Of a DNA stretch of 64,000 bases, positions 34,901 to 49,900 are shown piece by piece. Position 1 is the stretch's first letter. Every line of letters begins with the position of its first letter. The stretch lies in assembly GCA_036924085.1 (NCBI GenBank), contig JAVGWX010000001.1:5002200-5066199 (forward strand). The letters are read 5' to 3'. The translations under genes and the position numbers were made by a program. Origin of the DNA: Ariolimax columbianus (taxonomy: Eukaryota; Mollusca; Gastropoda; Stylommatophora; Arionidae). The notes under the pieces are model-generated. The model saw only the letters and a program-made list of their open reading frames with translations. It was not told the origin of the DNA and made no database searches.

Positions 34901-37900
34901 TGCCCCAGTGCTTGATTCTGGGACCAAATTTGTTCTTGATAGATATAAACGATTTGGACATTGATATCAGATATATGATTACAAAATTTACTGATGACAC
35001 AAAACTATGCAGTAGTGTCTCATCTAAAGCAGAAGTGGATGTATTGAGATCGGATTTAGATAAAATTTGATAATCGTCTGTGAGCTGGCAAATGGAGTTT
35101 AAGATAGATAATGTACAGTCATTCACATGGGTAGATCCAATATGGAACTAAATTACAAAATAAGCGAGAACAACATTAGAATGATAGGAAAGGAAAGGGA
35201 CCTAGGGTTATTATAGATCATACAGGTAAAGTGAGTGAGCAAGTTAAGGTAGCAGTGAAAAAGGCAAATACAATTTTAGGTATTATAAAAATAAATATTA
35301 AAAATAGGAGCAAGGAAGTGATAGTCAAACTGAATAAAGCATTAGTTAGACTTAGATTGGAGTACTCTGTACAGGTGTGAAGTCCTTATCAGAGAGGGGA
35401 TATAGACGTGCTGGAAAGAATACAAAAAAGAGCGACAAAGCTGATAGTGGGTTTCTAGAATTACAGTTATGAGGAAAGACTCCGAAAAACCGACCACAGT
35501 GTCTAGAAATGAGAAGAAGTTGAGGGGACTCAAAACAGGTTTATAAGATAACTAAGTTCAGTTCAGTTCAGTTCATCTCGTAACCCATTAGGTCGTTGGG
35601 GCACACATGAAGAGACTCCCAAAATCCCACGCCATCCCTCTCTATCTGTCGCCGCCTGACATATTTCACCGGGACGAAGGCCTGACCACTCAGTGATGTT
35701 GTCCACCCATCTCTTCCTTGGACGTCCTCGCCCTATCTGTTCCGGTACGGAACCAAAGCGTATCGAGTTGGTAAATCCGTTGGACCTCGCGACGTGCCCG
35801 CACCAGGCCATCTTTCGTCTTTTGATAGCTGTGAACAGATCTTCAAAAAGATCAATAGCGTCTTCAACTCTCTGACGGATTTCTACGTTCGTGACACGAT
35901 CTTTATATGTAACATTTAGGAGTTTTCTATAGCACCTCATTTCCATTGCATGTATCCTGCCCTGGATATCTGCTGTAATGGTCCAGGTCTCGCAGGCATA
36001 CAGAAATATTGATAGCACCAAAGAGCGCAGTAGTCTAACTTTTATGCCGAGGGCGAGCCGCTTGTCTTGCCAAATAGGTTTCAGCCGAGTCAGCGCCGCT
36101 GTTGTTTGTGCTATTCTTGCAATTACCTCTGGCTTCGATCCCTCTTCGCTGATCAATGATCCCAGATATTTGAAACGTTTTACCACCTCAAGTTCCTGCC
36201 CATTTGCCTCTATTACAGATTTAAACCCTGCTAAATTATTGGTCATGAGCTTTGTTTTATCTGCATTTATTTCCATACCAAAACTCAGGGCCGTTCTATC
36301 CAATCTACCAATCAACTCCTGGAGTTCCCTCTCTGTGCCTGCCAATACATCAATATCATCAGCAAATCGGAAGTTTGTGATAGGCCTGTCACCTATTTTA
36401 ACCGTGCCAACATGTCCTTTTAAGGTCGTCTCCATTATTCTCTCCAAGAATATATTGAAGAGTGTGGGGGAGAGTATACATCCCTGTCTTACACCCACTG
36501 TCGTACGGAACCAATCGCCTAGCGTTCCCTCTACCGAGATTGGGCTTGTCGCCTGCTCATAAAGGTTTGCAATTACCCTCACAATATCCCTGTTGAACTT
36601 ATAATGCCTCATTGTTGACCATAGTGCCGCATGCCACACTCTGTCAAACGCCTTTCTAAAGTCAATGAAGGCCTGGTAGAGTTGTTGTTGATACTCTGAG
36701 TACTTCTCATTCATTAGCTGAAGGTTAAATATCTGCTCGATGGTACTCCTTCCCGCTCGAAAGCCCGCTTGTTCTTCGGCAATGATATTCTCTGCCTGTG
36801 GTTTCAGTCTGTTTAGTATTATTCTCAAGAGAACTTTGCTTGGATGACTTATCAGACTGATTGTTCGATAGTTCTGACACATATTTAGGTTTTCTGATTT
36901 AGGTAGTGGTATAATGACTGATTTTGTCCAGCTGGTGGGCCACTCTCCTGTCTGCCAAATTCTATTGCAGATGTATGTCAGGGTATCAATTGTTGCCTCA
37001 CCTCCCACTTGTAGGAGCTCTGCTGGGATATTATCCACACCTACAGCCTTCCCTCTCTTCAGCATTTTCACGGCTTCATATACTTCTTCCCTTGTTATCG
37101 TTTGATTTTCCTCAATCAGACTCACTTCAGGAGACATTGCATTTCTTGGGTCACCTCGACCTTCATGCTTATATAGTTCCGAACAGTACTCTGTCCATCG
37201 CTCACGAATGTCTTGAGCTTCTGTGAGATATTTCCCACTCTTGTCCTGAATCGTTGTATTTCGAATTTGTACAGGCCTTACTAAGTCCTTGACTAATTTA
37301 TATGCCCCCTTGGCATCATTTCTTCCTAGATTTTGTTCGATATCTGCGCACTGAGTCGTTATCCCTTCCACCTTGGCCTGTTTCATCTTGGCCTTTATGT
37401 TTCCATTTATCTCTCTATATTGCTTAATCCCATCTAGTGTTTTCTTCGCTTTCTTCATTTGTCGTCTCTTGTCACATAAATCCAGTATTTCACTCGTGAT
37501 CCATGCTTTCTTCTTAATCCTGCACCTACCTAGAACCTCAGATGCCGTGGAGATTAATGTCGAATTCAAGGCTTCAGTCATCCTCTCAACATCTGCCTCC
37601 TCGTTTAGAACCAAGAGAGGTGCGAATCTTCCCACCATTACCGATCCAAAGGTCTCCACTATATCCGGGTACTTCAACTTCTCCAAGTCAAATCTTAGTC
37701 TAGATATTTCTCTTTTCAGAACTTGCTTTAGTCTGAGATGTATGGTCATCAACACTAAGTCGTGGTCGCTCCCTATATCGGCCCCTGTGAAACTTCTTGT
37801 CCGGGCGCTATTGACACTAGATCTGAATCTCCTTTGGACCAAAATATAGTCAATTTGACTATGAAGCGTACTATTTGGGCTGTGCCACGTCCACCGTCTA

Positions 37901-40900
37901 GACATTTTATGTGGTCCCAGCGTATTCGCTACTATTAGCTTATTGTAATACGCAAATTCCAAGAGTCTCAGTCCTCTATCGTTCGTGGTCACATTTCCAT
38001 ATGTTCTACATGTGCCTTTCCAGTCACGTACCATGTCTTCGCCAATTTTGGCATTTTAATCTCTCTGTACCACCAGTATATCCTCCTTCGGTACCTGGTT
38101 CACCAAAGCCTGTCCTTCCTCGTAGAAGCTCTCAACCTCGCTGTCCTCGTAATCTGAGGTAGGTGCATAGCATTGTATCACCGTGACATTGAAGGGCTTT
38201 GCATTTAGTCGTATACTGAGCAATCGGCTTGATACTGGTCGGCAACCCAATACACAACATGCCGTGTCTTTGTGCACCAGCATTCCGACATCATGAAGGT
38301 GTTTGTCAGATCTTCCACTGTAATAAAACTTGTGACCTTCTTCTGTGATTTGTTCTCCGAAATTTTTCCAACGTGCTTCGCATATGCCAAGCACATTCCA
38401 GTGGTATCTATCCATCTCATGGGTCAGTTTTTTAATTTTCCCACTTGCACTTAGAGTTGTAAAATAGATAACTAAAGGAATGAATAAATTGGACTATAAC
38501 AAGTTTTTCAAAACACAACCACCCACAAGAACAAGAGGGCATAGCTACAAATTAACTAAAGGAAGGTCCAGACTAGATTTGAAGAAATATTTTTTTAGTC
38601 AGAGAGTGGTTAATGCTTGGAATGCATTGCCACATGAAGTAGATGAAGCAGGAACAATGAATGCATTTAAGAATAGATTGTATGCGCATAGCTTTTAGAG
38701 CATTGCGATTATGTATGAAACTGCTGTATACAGACACTTGCAGTCTTCTAAACCAGTGTAAAGATGTTAAGTTAGTATGAAGAAAGCATGAAATAATGTG
38801 TTTTAATGTGTATGAGGGATATCTCAGTTCATAGCGAGCAATTCGCCATTTTCTGTGGTAACAGCATTCCTTAGTTCGAATTGCGTTCGGAGACTAACAA
38901 AATTCAGGTCGTGCTTTTAATCGCTGACCGCTTTTCCAGTTAACCTACCTGTAAATGGGTACCTAATGCATGAGTTATTGCAAGTAAAAGCAGCAAGGAA
39001 GGATACTGGCCACCCCACCTTTTATAGGCTGCAGCTTAGTACAATGGAATTTTCAAAAACTCCATTTCCTACCTGGGGTTAATTCTGCTGAATTTCCACT
39101 TTACTTTACTTTAATGTGTATGATGATTGCATAATATAATGAGTTTCATTGTGTACATGGATTACATGAAATCCACATGTTTTAACTGTCTCCTCTCCAT
39201 AGGAAAGCCACATGTTTTAGCTGTCTCCTCTCAATAAAAAGTCACATGTTTTAGCTGTCTCCTCTCAATAGGAAAGCCACATGTTTTAGCTGTCTCCTCT
39301 CAATAAAAAGTCACATGTTTTAGCTGTCTCCTCTCAATAAAAAGTCACATGTTTTAGCTGTCTCCTCTCAATAAAAAGTCACATGTTTTAGCTGTCTCCT
39401 CTCAATAAAAAGTCACATGTTTTAGCTGTCTCCTCTCGATAGGAAAGCCACATGTTTTAGCTGTCTCCTCTCAATAAAAAGTCACATGTTTTAGCTGTCT
39501 CCTCTCAATAAAAAGTCACATGTTTTAGCTGTCTCCTCTCAATAAAAAGTCACATGTTTTAGCTGTCTCCTCTCGATAGGAAAGCCACATGTTTTAGCTG
39601 TCTCCTCTCAATAAAAAGTCACATGTTTTAGCTGTCTCCTCTCGATAGGAAAGCCACATGTTTTAACTGTCTCCTCTCAATAAAAAGTCACATGTTTTAG
39701 CTGTCTCCTCTCAATAAAAAGTCACATGTTTTAGCTGTCTCCTCTCAATAAAAAGTCACATGTTTTAGCTGTCTCCTCTCAATAAAAAGTCACATGTTTT
39801 AACTGTCTCCTCTCAATAAAAAGCCACATGTTTTAGCTGTCTCCTCTCAATAAAAAGTCACATGTTTTAGCTGTCTCCTCTCAATATAAAGCCACACGTT
39901 TCAACTGTCTCCTCTCAATAGGAAATCCACATGTTTTAGCTGTCTTATCTAAATATGGAACTAATCATTTGTAACTATCTCCTCTCAAAATAAAAGCCAC
40001 TTGTTTTAGCTGTCTCCTTGCAATTGGCTCATGTATTTTGTCCGGGATCAAGATGCGAGGCAGCACATGAGCTGCAGTGGTCAGCGACTCATAGCTGACT
40101 GCTAGCGTCAGGGTCAGCAACCCAAAAGCTGCCAAGACCGTTCTACACCTCCACAGATAACAGGCTGCAGCAGGGCAGACTGTCTAAGGAAAAGGGATCG
40201 AAGAGGGAATGCTAACCCGGTACTCAAAAAATGGTTGGTGAAGTAGGATGTGTTGGACCAAAAGGTGCAAATATCGCAGTGAAGCTGTAAACTACAACAC
40301 AACACATTCTGTTCTCTGGACTACATTCTGCTACTTGAGCCCCTTAAGGGCTTGGTAGCGGGAGATTGAGAACGAACGAAGTCAAGCCAATCCAAGCCAA
40401 GTCCAAGCCAAGCCAAGCCATCTAGTTTGTCCTATGAAAAGGAAATTAGACTGTTCAACACTAATGTAAAATTGGTCCAATTAAATGGCTGATAAACTAG
40501 ACATGTAACCCAAAGTACCACATCCAGAATTGAGAACTAGAACATCTCTCAATTGCACATTAATATCCAAAAGTAAAAATAAAAACAAACGAGTGGGAGA
40601 CAACATGACAGGACATACAGCTGGAGATGGCAAAGAAGAAACATCAGATGGATGATACACACTCTCAGGAAACAGTATAACCAAACATGAGCTGGATTGA
40701 AGCATAAAGAGGATAGAGTAGACATTTGGGAAGACTAGGAACACAATTAAGTGTTGACCAGAATAAGCAAATATTTGTTTTGTTAAAAGACTGTTTTTCC
40801 ATACAAGCTTTTATTTATACTTGTACTTCTTTTCTTTTGTTTTGTTTTGGAGACTAAGAAGTGTATTTGTTTTTAAAACTTGTCATGTTTCTTTGGTCAA

Positions 40901-43900
40901 TTTGTGTTTTTGGTAAGTCATTTGTGTTTTTGGTAGGTCATTTGTGTTTTTGGTAGGTCATTTGTGTTTTTGGTAGGTCATTTGTGTTTTTGGTAGGTCA
41001 TTTGTGTTTTTGGTAGGTCATTTGTGTTTTTGGTAGGTCATTTGTGTTTTTGGTAGGTCATTTGTGTTTTTGGTAAGTCATTTGTGTTTTTGGTAGGTCA
41101 TTTGTGTTTTTGGTAGGTCATTTGAAGAAAATTTGATAATTGAACAGGTCGAACTAATAGAGACAATGCAGAAAATGTAATCTCTCAAGGTTATGGGGTA
41201 GTTGGTTAAAATAGAAGTACAAGTCTGCGCAAAAGCAAACGGTTATATCAAGTTAAACAAAAGCTTGTAAAAAAAGAGGTTGTTAAGACGGCCCAAAACA
41301 GCAATCATTGGCATGAATATATATTAATCATCTGTTCTGAATGACAAACAAATGGTAAAAGTAGTCCTTTTCCAAATGGATTAACTGTTCAAAATTGGAG
41401 GATTAAATATTGACAACGAAGACCAAGCTCTAATAAACCAATTGACTAGCAACGCACATACACTATGAGTTGGCAGCGAAATAGTTCATTTTAAGCATAT
41501 AAAAGAAGGAATCAAGCCTAGATGCATTCTATCACCTCATCGCCTCTCGCTGTGCTATGACGACATGTAGTGATCCACGAGGAAAGGAGTCTGGATATAG
41601 TAGGTGATGGACAAGTAAATAACTTTCGATAATTTCAATTTGTCACAATTTTTAAAAGCAGACTTAGCAAACAAACAAAAACAAAACAACAACAACACAC
41701 AAGAGAGAAGCAGAAAATGGTATCATCAACAATAGTTTGAACATGAATAGATTGTGTTTGACAAGCAAGACAACATGTTTTTGTTTGCACGGGGCAGGTC
41801 TAGTACCCTCTGACCTGGAACACTGAGATGGAAAGTCCAATCTATCTGACCATGCTTGTTGCTGACCACACATGTGTAATTGCCAGTCATATTCGTTGTC
41901 AGGGCTTTTAGGACCAGGTTAAACTTCTTGATCTGAAATGTAGGACAAGGAATTAAACTTCTCGCTCTCGGCTCCAATGAAATGACAGACCAAGTATGAC
42001 ATGTATGTGGCTAGGGGAATGGGAGAGGGGTACACATATAAATGTAAATGTAAATGGTACACAACCTCACACCAATGGTACACACCCTCACACCAATGGT
42101 ACACACACCCTCACATCTATGGTACACACCCTCACACCAATGGTACACACCTTCGCACAAATGGTACACACACTCACACCAGTGGTACACACTCTCACAT
42201 CAATGGTACACACTCTCACACCAATGGTATACACCCTCACACCAATGGTACACACCCTCACACCAATGGTACATACCCTCCCACCAATGGTACATACCCT
42301 AACACCAATGGTACATATCCTCAGACCATTTGTTTTGTTGTTTAGGTTGTGTTTGCCTTCTGTCTCTATTCCCCAAGGTGGTGTGCGGTCCACTATGTTT
42401 TTATTTTACGCCAGTCGGCCCAATGCATTCTACTTCGGCATGCAGTTTATGTAAAAATCTGCTTCCTCCTGCATTTTCTAAGGGTTTGCTTTCCCAAGGT
42501 AACGGCTGGTGCTGTGATTGGGGAGCGAACCCATCACCTTCGGGTTGTGTGCTGTGTCACTTAACCACTAGGCCACGACGTCCCCTGTACACATTTTCAA
42601 ACCAGTGGTTCACACTCTCAAATCGTCCACCTTCAAACCGCCCACCCCTCAAACCGCCCACTCTCAAACCAATGGTTCACACTCTCAAATCGTCCACCTT
42701 CAAACCGCCCACCCCTCAAACCGCCCACCCTCAAACCAATGGTTCACACTCACAAATCGTCCACCTTCAAACCGCCCACCCCTCAAACCGCCCACCCTCA
42801 AACCAATGGTTCACACTCTCAAATCGTCCACCTTCAAACCGCCCACCCCTCAAACCGCCCACCCTCAAACCAATGGTTCACACTCTCAAATCGTCCACCT
42901 TCAAACCGCCCACCCCTCAAACCGCCCACCCCTCAAACCGCCCACCCTCAAACCAATGGTTCACACTCTCAAATCGTCCACCTTCAAACCGCCCACCCCT
43001 CAAACCACCCACCCTCAAACCAATGGTTCACACTCTCAAATCGTCCACCTTCAAACCGCCCACCCCTCAAACCGCCCACCCTCAAACCAATGGTTCACAC
43101 TCTCAAATCGTCCACCTTCAAACCGCCCACCCCTCAAACCGCCCACCCTCAAACCAGTGGTTCACACTCTCAAATCGTCCACCTTCAAACCACCCACCCC
43201 TCAAACCGCCCACCCTCAAACCAGTGGTTCACACTCTCAAATCGTCCACCTTCAAACCGCCCACCCCTCAAACCACCCACCCTCAAACCAGTGGTTCACA
43301 CTCTCAAATCGTCCACCTTCAAACCGCCCACCCCTCAAACCGCCCACCCCTCAAACCACCCACCCTCAAACCAGTGGTTCACACTCTCAAATCGTCCACC
43401 TCCAAACTGCCCACCCCTCAAACCACCCACCCTCAAACCAATGGTTCACACTCTCAAATCGTCCACCTTCAAACCGCCCACCCCTCAAACCGCCCACCCC
43501 TCAAACCACCCACCCTCAAACCAGTGGTTCACACTCTCAAATCGTCCACCTCCAAACTGCCCACCCCTCAAACCATCCACCCTCAAACCAATGGTTCACA
43601 CTCTCAAATCGTCCACCTTCAAACCGCCCACCCCTCAAACCACCCACCCTCAAACCAATGGTATCCTTAAACCAGTTCCAAGTCATATGAACTTCTCACT
43701 CCGCTTAGATATTTGAACACATTGTTGTTATGTTGTCCAGATGCCACCCCCTCCCCTCGTACTCTATAGTCTTCGAGAATTTTCTATAATTTGTTACTGT
43801 TGACTCAATGAACATCATTTTCCTTCTAAAACAAATGACAATTTTCTGTTGATCACTTATTTCAATGGTTTGTTCACAAATTGATCGCAAAAAAACAAAA

Positions 43901-44034
43901 TGTTGAGCAAACGATTTTAAAATATTGGACATTCCTAGCATAAATATGCCAATCAATATTTTTTTTTAAATTAGTCGTTTCAGCATTTATTTTTCTATAA
44001 TTCTATTTCAGTGTGATAGTAACGTCATTCATCT

Positions 44035-44080
<46 letters not shown>

Positions 44081-44198
44081 TGTGATTGGGAAAGAGTCAG
44101 TATGAAAATGAGAAAAGCATACACATACACACACACACACGCGCATACTGGCGCGCGCGCATACACACACACACACGTGCGCTCATACTGGCACGCGC

Positions 44199-44254
<56 letters not shown>

Positions 44255-46917
44255 ACGGTGCAACAAATGTACCTGCATATTGTTATTGTTCTTGATTTCC
44301 ACTCCGTCCTTGAGCCACTTGATACTGGGTTTGGGACTAGCTTGGGCCTTGCAGTCCAGATTGATTGCTTTCCCTTCTATGATCAGCTCTGTCTTTTTGT
44401 TCATGGCAGGCATTGAGGATGACTTCCACTGTGGACCTGCCTCTAGTATCATAATAAAAACAGGCGTGTTATCTCTGACACTCACGTGCCACCCAAATAT
44501 GGCATCAACCGCTAATAACATTGTCACGTGCATGCCATGTCACAAGCAGCACATATGATTAACGGGGACAGGACTGGCGATCCCAACTCCCAGAGACTGT
44601 AACCTAGAAGAAATTAAAAGTGGCGTCTACACCACACGGTAGAAGGAAGAGGAGGGGCATTCAGCTTTTCAAGTTTCGTTAATATCTCTGAAAAGTGTTG
44701 CCATACTTTTGTCTATAACCCTCATTTGCAGACAAACAAATGACGTCTTAAATATACAGGTGAGATGGCCCATGATGCAGCACAGCGAATGAGCTGACGA
44801 TAGCCAGTGACCCATTGCTGGTTGCCTGCATCAAGCAGAGCAGCCAACCATAGTCGACCAAAGCCCTGGTCCATCTCCAAGTTTGCGGTCATAGAAACAG
44901 GCTGCACTACTCTAGTCTGGTTCAGAGAATAGAGGTCACAGAGGGGAAGTAAACCTGGTCCCTAAGACCAGATTTGTCGGGCCGAAAAAGTGCAGATATT
45001 GTAGTCTCTCTGTACACTATGATACACCGTCCATTTCTGAAGGTACACCGAAGAAGAAGAAGAAGAAGAGGATGAAGAAGAAGAAAAAGAAGAAGAAGAA
45101 TACATGACATCCACGTGAGACATACAACAGACCATCAGCTATCTGATTAATCCCACTAGCCTACAAATGAAAGCGTTGTACACGTTCAAAGATGACGAGG
45201 GAATGCGCTACGGTAAAGCTGTCTTTATTAAGCATAACCAGCTGATCCAGTCAGTCTTACGAGAGCATCACAGAGAACGATTGACTATTACCCAGAAGAA
45301 TGGGTACATGTCTATTCTGATGAGTTTGCTTTTTAAGGCCACCCTTAAAACGAGATATGGAGTCTACAAAATTTATTCAGACAGAACAAAATAAGCTGTT
45401 TAATGCATGTGGGGAGATATATGTAATCTATGAGGCAGAAATAACAGCACTGGAAGTAGCCCTGTACCACTTAAGAACTGTATTTGATGCTTTCCCATCA
45501 AACGCGCAAAGCATGGTAATCTTTACAGACTCATTCTCTGCCTTTTAAGCTCTGAAAGATGGTGGCCATTGTAAGCCCGAACTTATCCCTACCTATCTCA
45601 ACTTCTCACAACCTATGAATGTAGAATAGCTGGTAACTCAAATACACATGGCAATGACAAGACAATCAGACGGGTTAAGAGGGATCAAGTAAACAAACAA
45701 CAATAACCACAAACAACTCTACAGACAAGTCAACCAACTACTGAATACTACGAACAAAAAAGGCTTGGCTGAATAGACAGGCAGTGAGGAATACTGGGAG
45801 AGAAATCTACAAGCATATGGCCATCCCAAACACAACAATCTACCTTCTGAAAAGGAAAGATCAACACACAAGTTTCCGACTTCGTACTCAACACATATAA
45901 TTTAACAGCTACTTGAACATAATCCAACCAGAACATACTGCAGAGTGCCGGCTGTGCACATATCCATATGAAACTGTTGAGCACCATCTTTTTGAATGCA
46001 CAGCGCTTGCCGGTGTTAGGAAAGAGATTCTTTATCAGAGACCTGACAAATGGAACATCGTTGTACGGAACTAAACAACAGCTCACAAATACTTGCAGAT
46101 ACCACTATATGGCATTGAGCCAAAGAGCAGACGCCCACGCGTCGCTGGATCAATAACCAACCAACCAACCGAACCAACCAACCAACAATTCAACCAACCA
46201 ACCAACCATCTCCACGTCACTTAGTCACTCCTCTGCTACCACTAGAATGAGGTAGGGTGTGGTGTTGAGGAATATTTGTAAATACTAGAAATCAGGTGTG
46301 CATACAAACAGGTGATTGTGTTTCTGCTGTGTTTCCTATTTATCATCAACCGAAAGTTGTTTGAGGTCAGGTCGCTGAACATTGTCAGGTCCTGTGGGTC
46401 GTGAGACCGTGTTTAGCTCAGGCCTAATTCAGGGCCTGTTCGCCAGATATTCCATGTGCATTCCACTTCCTAAACTATCTTCGATTAGGTATTCTATCAA
46501 AGGACTTTGCAAAATCTAGATAAATAACATCCACTGGCTCTCCTTTATCTATCATTTTGGTAACCTCCTCCATGAAACATATCTAGTTATCCACTTTTTT
46601 CGATTGGAGTAACGTCCTGCACGGAACAAATACGCCTTTTAGATATACATACTATTTAATAGAATTGTTTTAAAACTCTCTCACGCTTTTTTAACAGTTG
46701 TTCTACTGTCAGTATATTTCCACATTATGTAGCTCTCTGCTTCTGTCATCTTCTTCACATATGTTGTTCTTCTCTTGCAAATGTTGGAATAATTATACGA
46801 TTTTACAGTTTTAATAACTCATTGGTGACGGCTGGTTGATTATCTTCCAGGTTGAGTTACAACCGCGTGCGTGCAATATCTCCTCTTTATTTCTCCTCTC
46901 GTTCCTCCTCCTTCTCG

Positions 46918-46952
<35 letters not shown>

Positions 46953-49900
46953 TCTCTTTTTAAACTCAAGTTTGCGGGACATTTATATATTTTAGAATGC
47001 CAAGGAGTTAATCCATTTCTACGATCAGATTATCCTTTGTTGCAATGCTCTGTGTGAAGTTACATATTAGTGTTATACACTGGTTAACCAATTTATCTGT
47101 TTAATTCTATTTATAAATCTGCAAAAAAATAAACACATGTGTCAAGAATGTTTCGTCCGAAAGGTTTAGCAAGATTGAAAAAACTTTCTGGCAGGTATGC
47201 TTAGAAATCCAAAGTCAATATTAGATCGAACAATTTCTGCTCTCGTCTCCATCCGCTCATCATTAACGCCCAATCACTTAAGCCCCATTTAATTACAATC
47301 TATATCCGTTTTGTAATTAGCAGCTTCTTTAGTGACACATTGACATGGAGAAGGGAGAGTTGTGGAGTGTATAGATGACTTCCGTCTTGTAACATTGACA
47401 AGGCACAGCTCAAACTCCATAGCACCCATATTAACGTCACAAAATCCGTGTCTATTATCCATGGAGACAAGTGATGGAGTTTATAATTTGATACATGAAT
47501 TTGTATTTGCCGTTTGGCACTTCTGTGCTCGATAGTTATCACTTGGCTGCTGATATTACAACATGCTCTGCTTCAGAGGTCCAAGTATCAACTACTTTGT
47601 GTTGTATATATGTTTCTGTCCGTGTTGTCATTCAATACAACTTTGGAATATACATGGCTGGTGATATTATTGTCACTCTCGCGATGGTCAGCGGTATTCA
47701 CTTCATATTTGTTTTTTTAGGGGATTCACATTTTGATTTTTCGTTTGATCTTTTCAAATGAATTTCGATTATTTCTTCATTTCACCATTTATTTAGTATG
47801 AGTGCATTCCCACTATACATACTTGTCCTGCGTCTCAAATGTAGTAACCATTTCTGCGTCCCTAATGTAGTAGCAATTCCTGGGTCACTAATGTAGTAAC
47901 CATTCCTGCGTCACAAATGAAGTAACAATTTCTGCGTCCCTAATGTAGTAGCAATTCCTGGGTCACTAATGTAGTAACCATTCCTGCGTCACGAATGTAG
48001 TAGCCATTCATGCGTCACAAAGGAAGTAATCATTTCTGCGTCCCTAATGTAGTTACCAGTTAGTCAATACTGTAGCCAGGGTTATGCCACCTCCATTTAA
48101 TCGAAGTGTTCGTGTGGCCAAATATGAGTGTGGTAACGAGACTAGAACAAAAGTAACAGTTATCTAGATTATAAAATAACTGGAACATATGCAGCGAATT
48201 GGACCGTAGTTTCCAAGATGTTCAGTATCTCCCTTTTTTGTGATTAGAACAGTCTTTGAGAACTTCAACTGGTCAGGAATTTGTACTGAATAGAGGCATT
48301 TGTTGTACAGTTTTGATAGATGAAAGGTTAGAGTTTCTCCGCCTGCCTTAAGAAGTCTCTAGACGGCGAACAGCAGTTAGGTATTCTAATACTCCAAGAG
48401 AGGAAAAATACCACAACAAGAGCTCACACTTTCAATTACATGCTCATTCCAGCAATGATATACGGATGCCAAGTGTGGAACTTGCGTAAAACAAATACTG
48501 ACAAATCAGTACCTCTGAGATCAATGAAGCGGTTCGTACTAAAAATTTCGATTCAGGATAAAATCCGAAACCAAAATATTCGACCTCAAACCTTATTTTC
48601 GGGACGTTGTGGAAGCAGCGGTATCACGCAACAGATGGAACCTCGGAACAACGTTTTGGTGGCCCGATGCCTGGCAACAAATGGGCGCGTAGAGCAACGT
48701 TTTGGTGGCCCTATGCCTGGCAACAAATGGGCGCGTAGAGCAACGTTTTGGTGGCCCTATGCCTGGCAACATTTGGACTCGTAGAACAACGTTTTGGTGG
48801 CCCTGTGACTGACAACAGATGGACTCGTAGAACAACGTTTTTGTGGTCCTATGACTAGCAACAGATGGATACGTAGAATGTTTTGGTGGCCCTGTGACTG
48901 GCAACAGATGGACTCGTAGAACAACGTTTTGGTGGTCCTATGACTGGCAACAGATGGATACGTAGAACAACGTTTTGGTGAGCCTATGCCTGGCAACAGA
49001 TGGATACGTAGAACAACGTTTTGGTGGTCCTATGCCTGGCAAAAAATGGGCGCGTAGAACAACGTTTTGGTGGCCCTGTGACTGGCAACAGATGGACATG
49101 TAGAAAAACGATTTGGTGGCCCTATGCCTGGCAACATATGGACTCGTAGAACAACGTTTTGGTGGCCCTGTGACTGACAACAGATGGACTCGTAGAACAA
49201 CGTTTTGGTGGTCCTATGACTAGCAACAGATGGATACGTAGAATGTTTTGGTGGCCCTGTGACTGGCAACAGATGGACTCGTAGAACAACGTTTTGGTGA
49301 GCCTATGCCTGGGAACAGATGGGCACGGAGAACAACGTTTTGGTGGTCATATGCTTATACACGTCCACGGAGTCACCCACCTATGCGATGGTGAGATGGA
49401 CTAACCAGAGACGGGGCCTGTATTGGTACAACGTTACAAAAGATCGAATCGCATACAGAAAATGATTGACTTTCTGGTATACGGCACATCTGCCGGACTG
49501 ACCCAGAGGATAACATGAATGTGTTATGTAATCAGTTAGCACGTCATTATTGAAAGAAATAACTACACACTTTAGCGACTACAAGCCAGATATACTGTAA
49601 CAGTTCCCGCCGGAGCAGAGAGTTTAGGACAGGGGTGATGTGGTTGCTGATAACAAAGGTACCTGAACATGTTAAAGCTTAAAGCTACCTGAATGCGTGT
49701 CAAGGTCACTCACCGTCTCAACAAAGAAAAACAGAGTTAGGGCAAAGAATGTGGACAGGTGGGAGCTGACCACTGGCGTTCCGATTTGGGTAGGGGGAGA
49801 ATGAGTGAATAGCAGAGCTTGCTGCTATAGATGAGTGACAGGTGTGCAAAGTATTTAGTTCCAATGGCGACTGAGGAGAGCCATCCCCCTAGATCGATTG

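Noticed and set aside
35978..37849. Several plus-strand frames of 60-194 codons
   Set aside because: Shadows of the 823-codon minus-strand RT frame.
42500..42585. Functional tRNA gene on the minus strand
   Set aside because: A and B boxes are present but the body continues as a SINE and no complete cloverleaf could be drawn.
42330..43716. Three overlapping forward frames of 325-446 codons rich in Pro, His and Thr
   Set aside because: All come from a 67-bp minisatellite whose period keeps several frames open. There is no start context, domain or conserved order.
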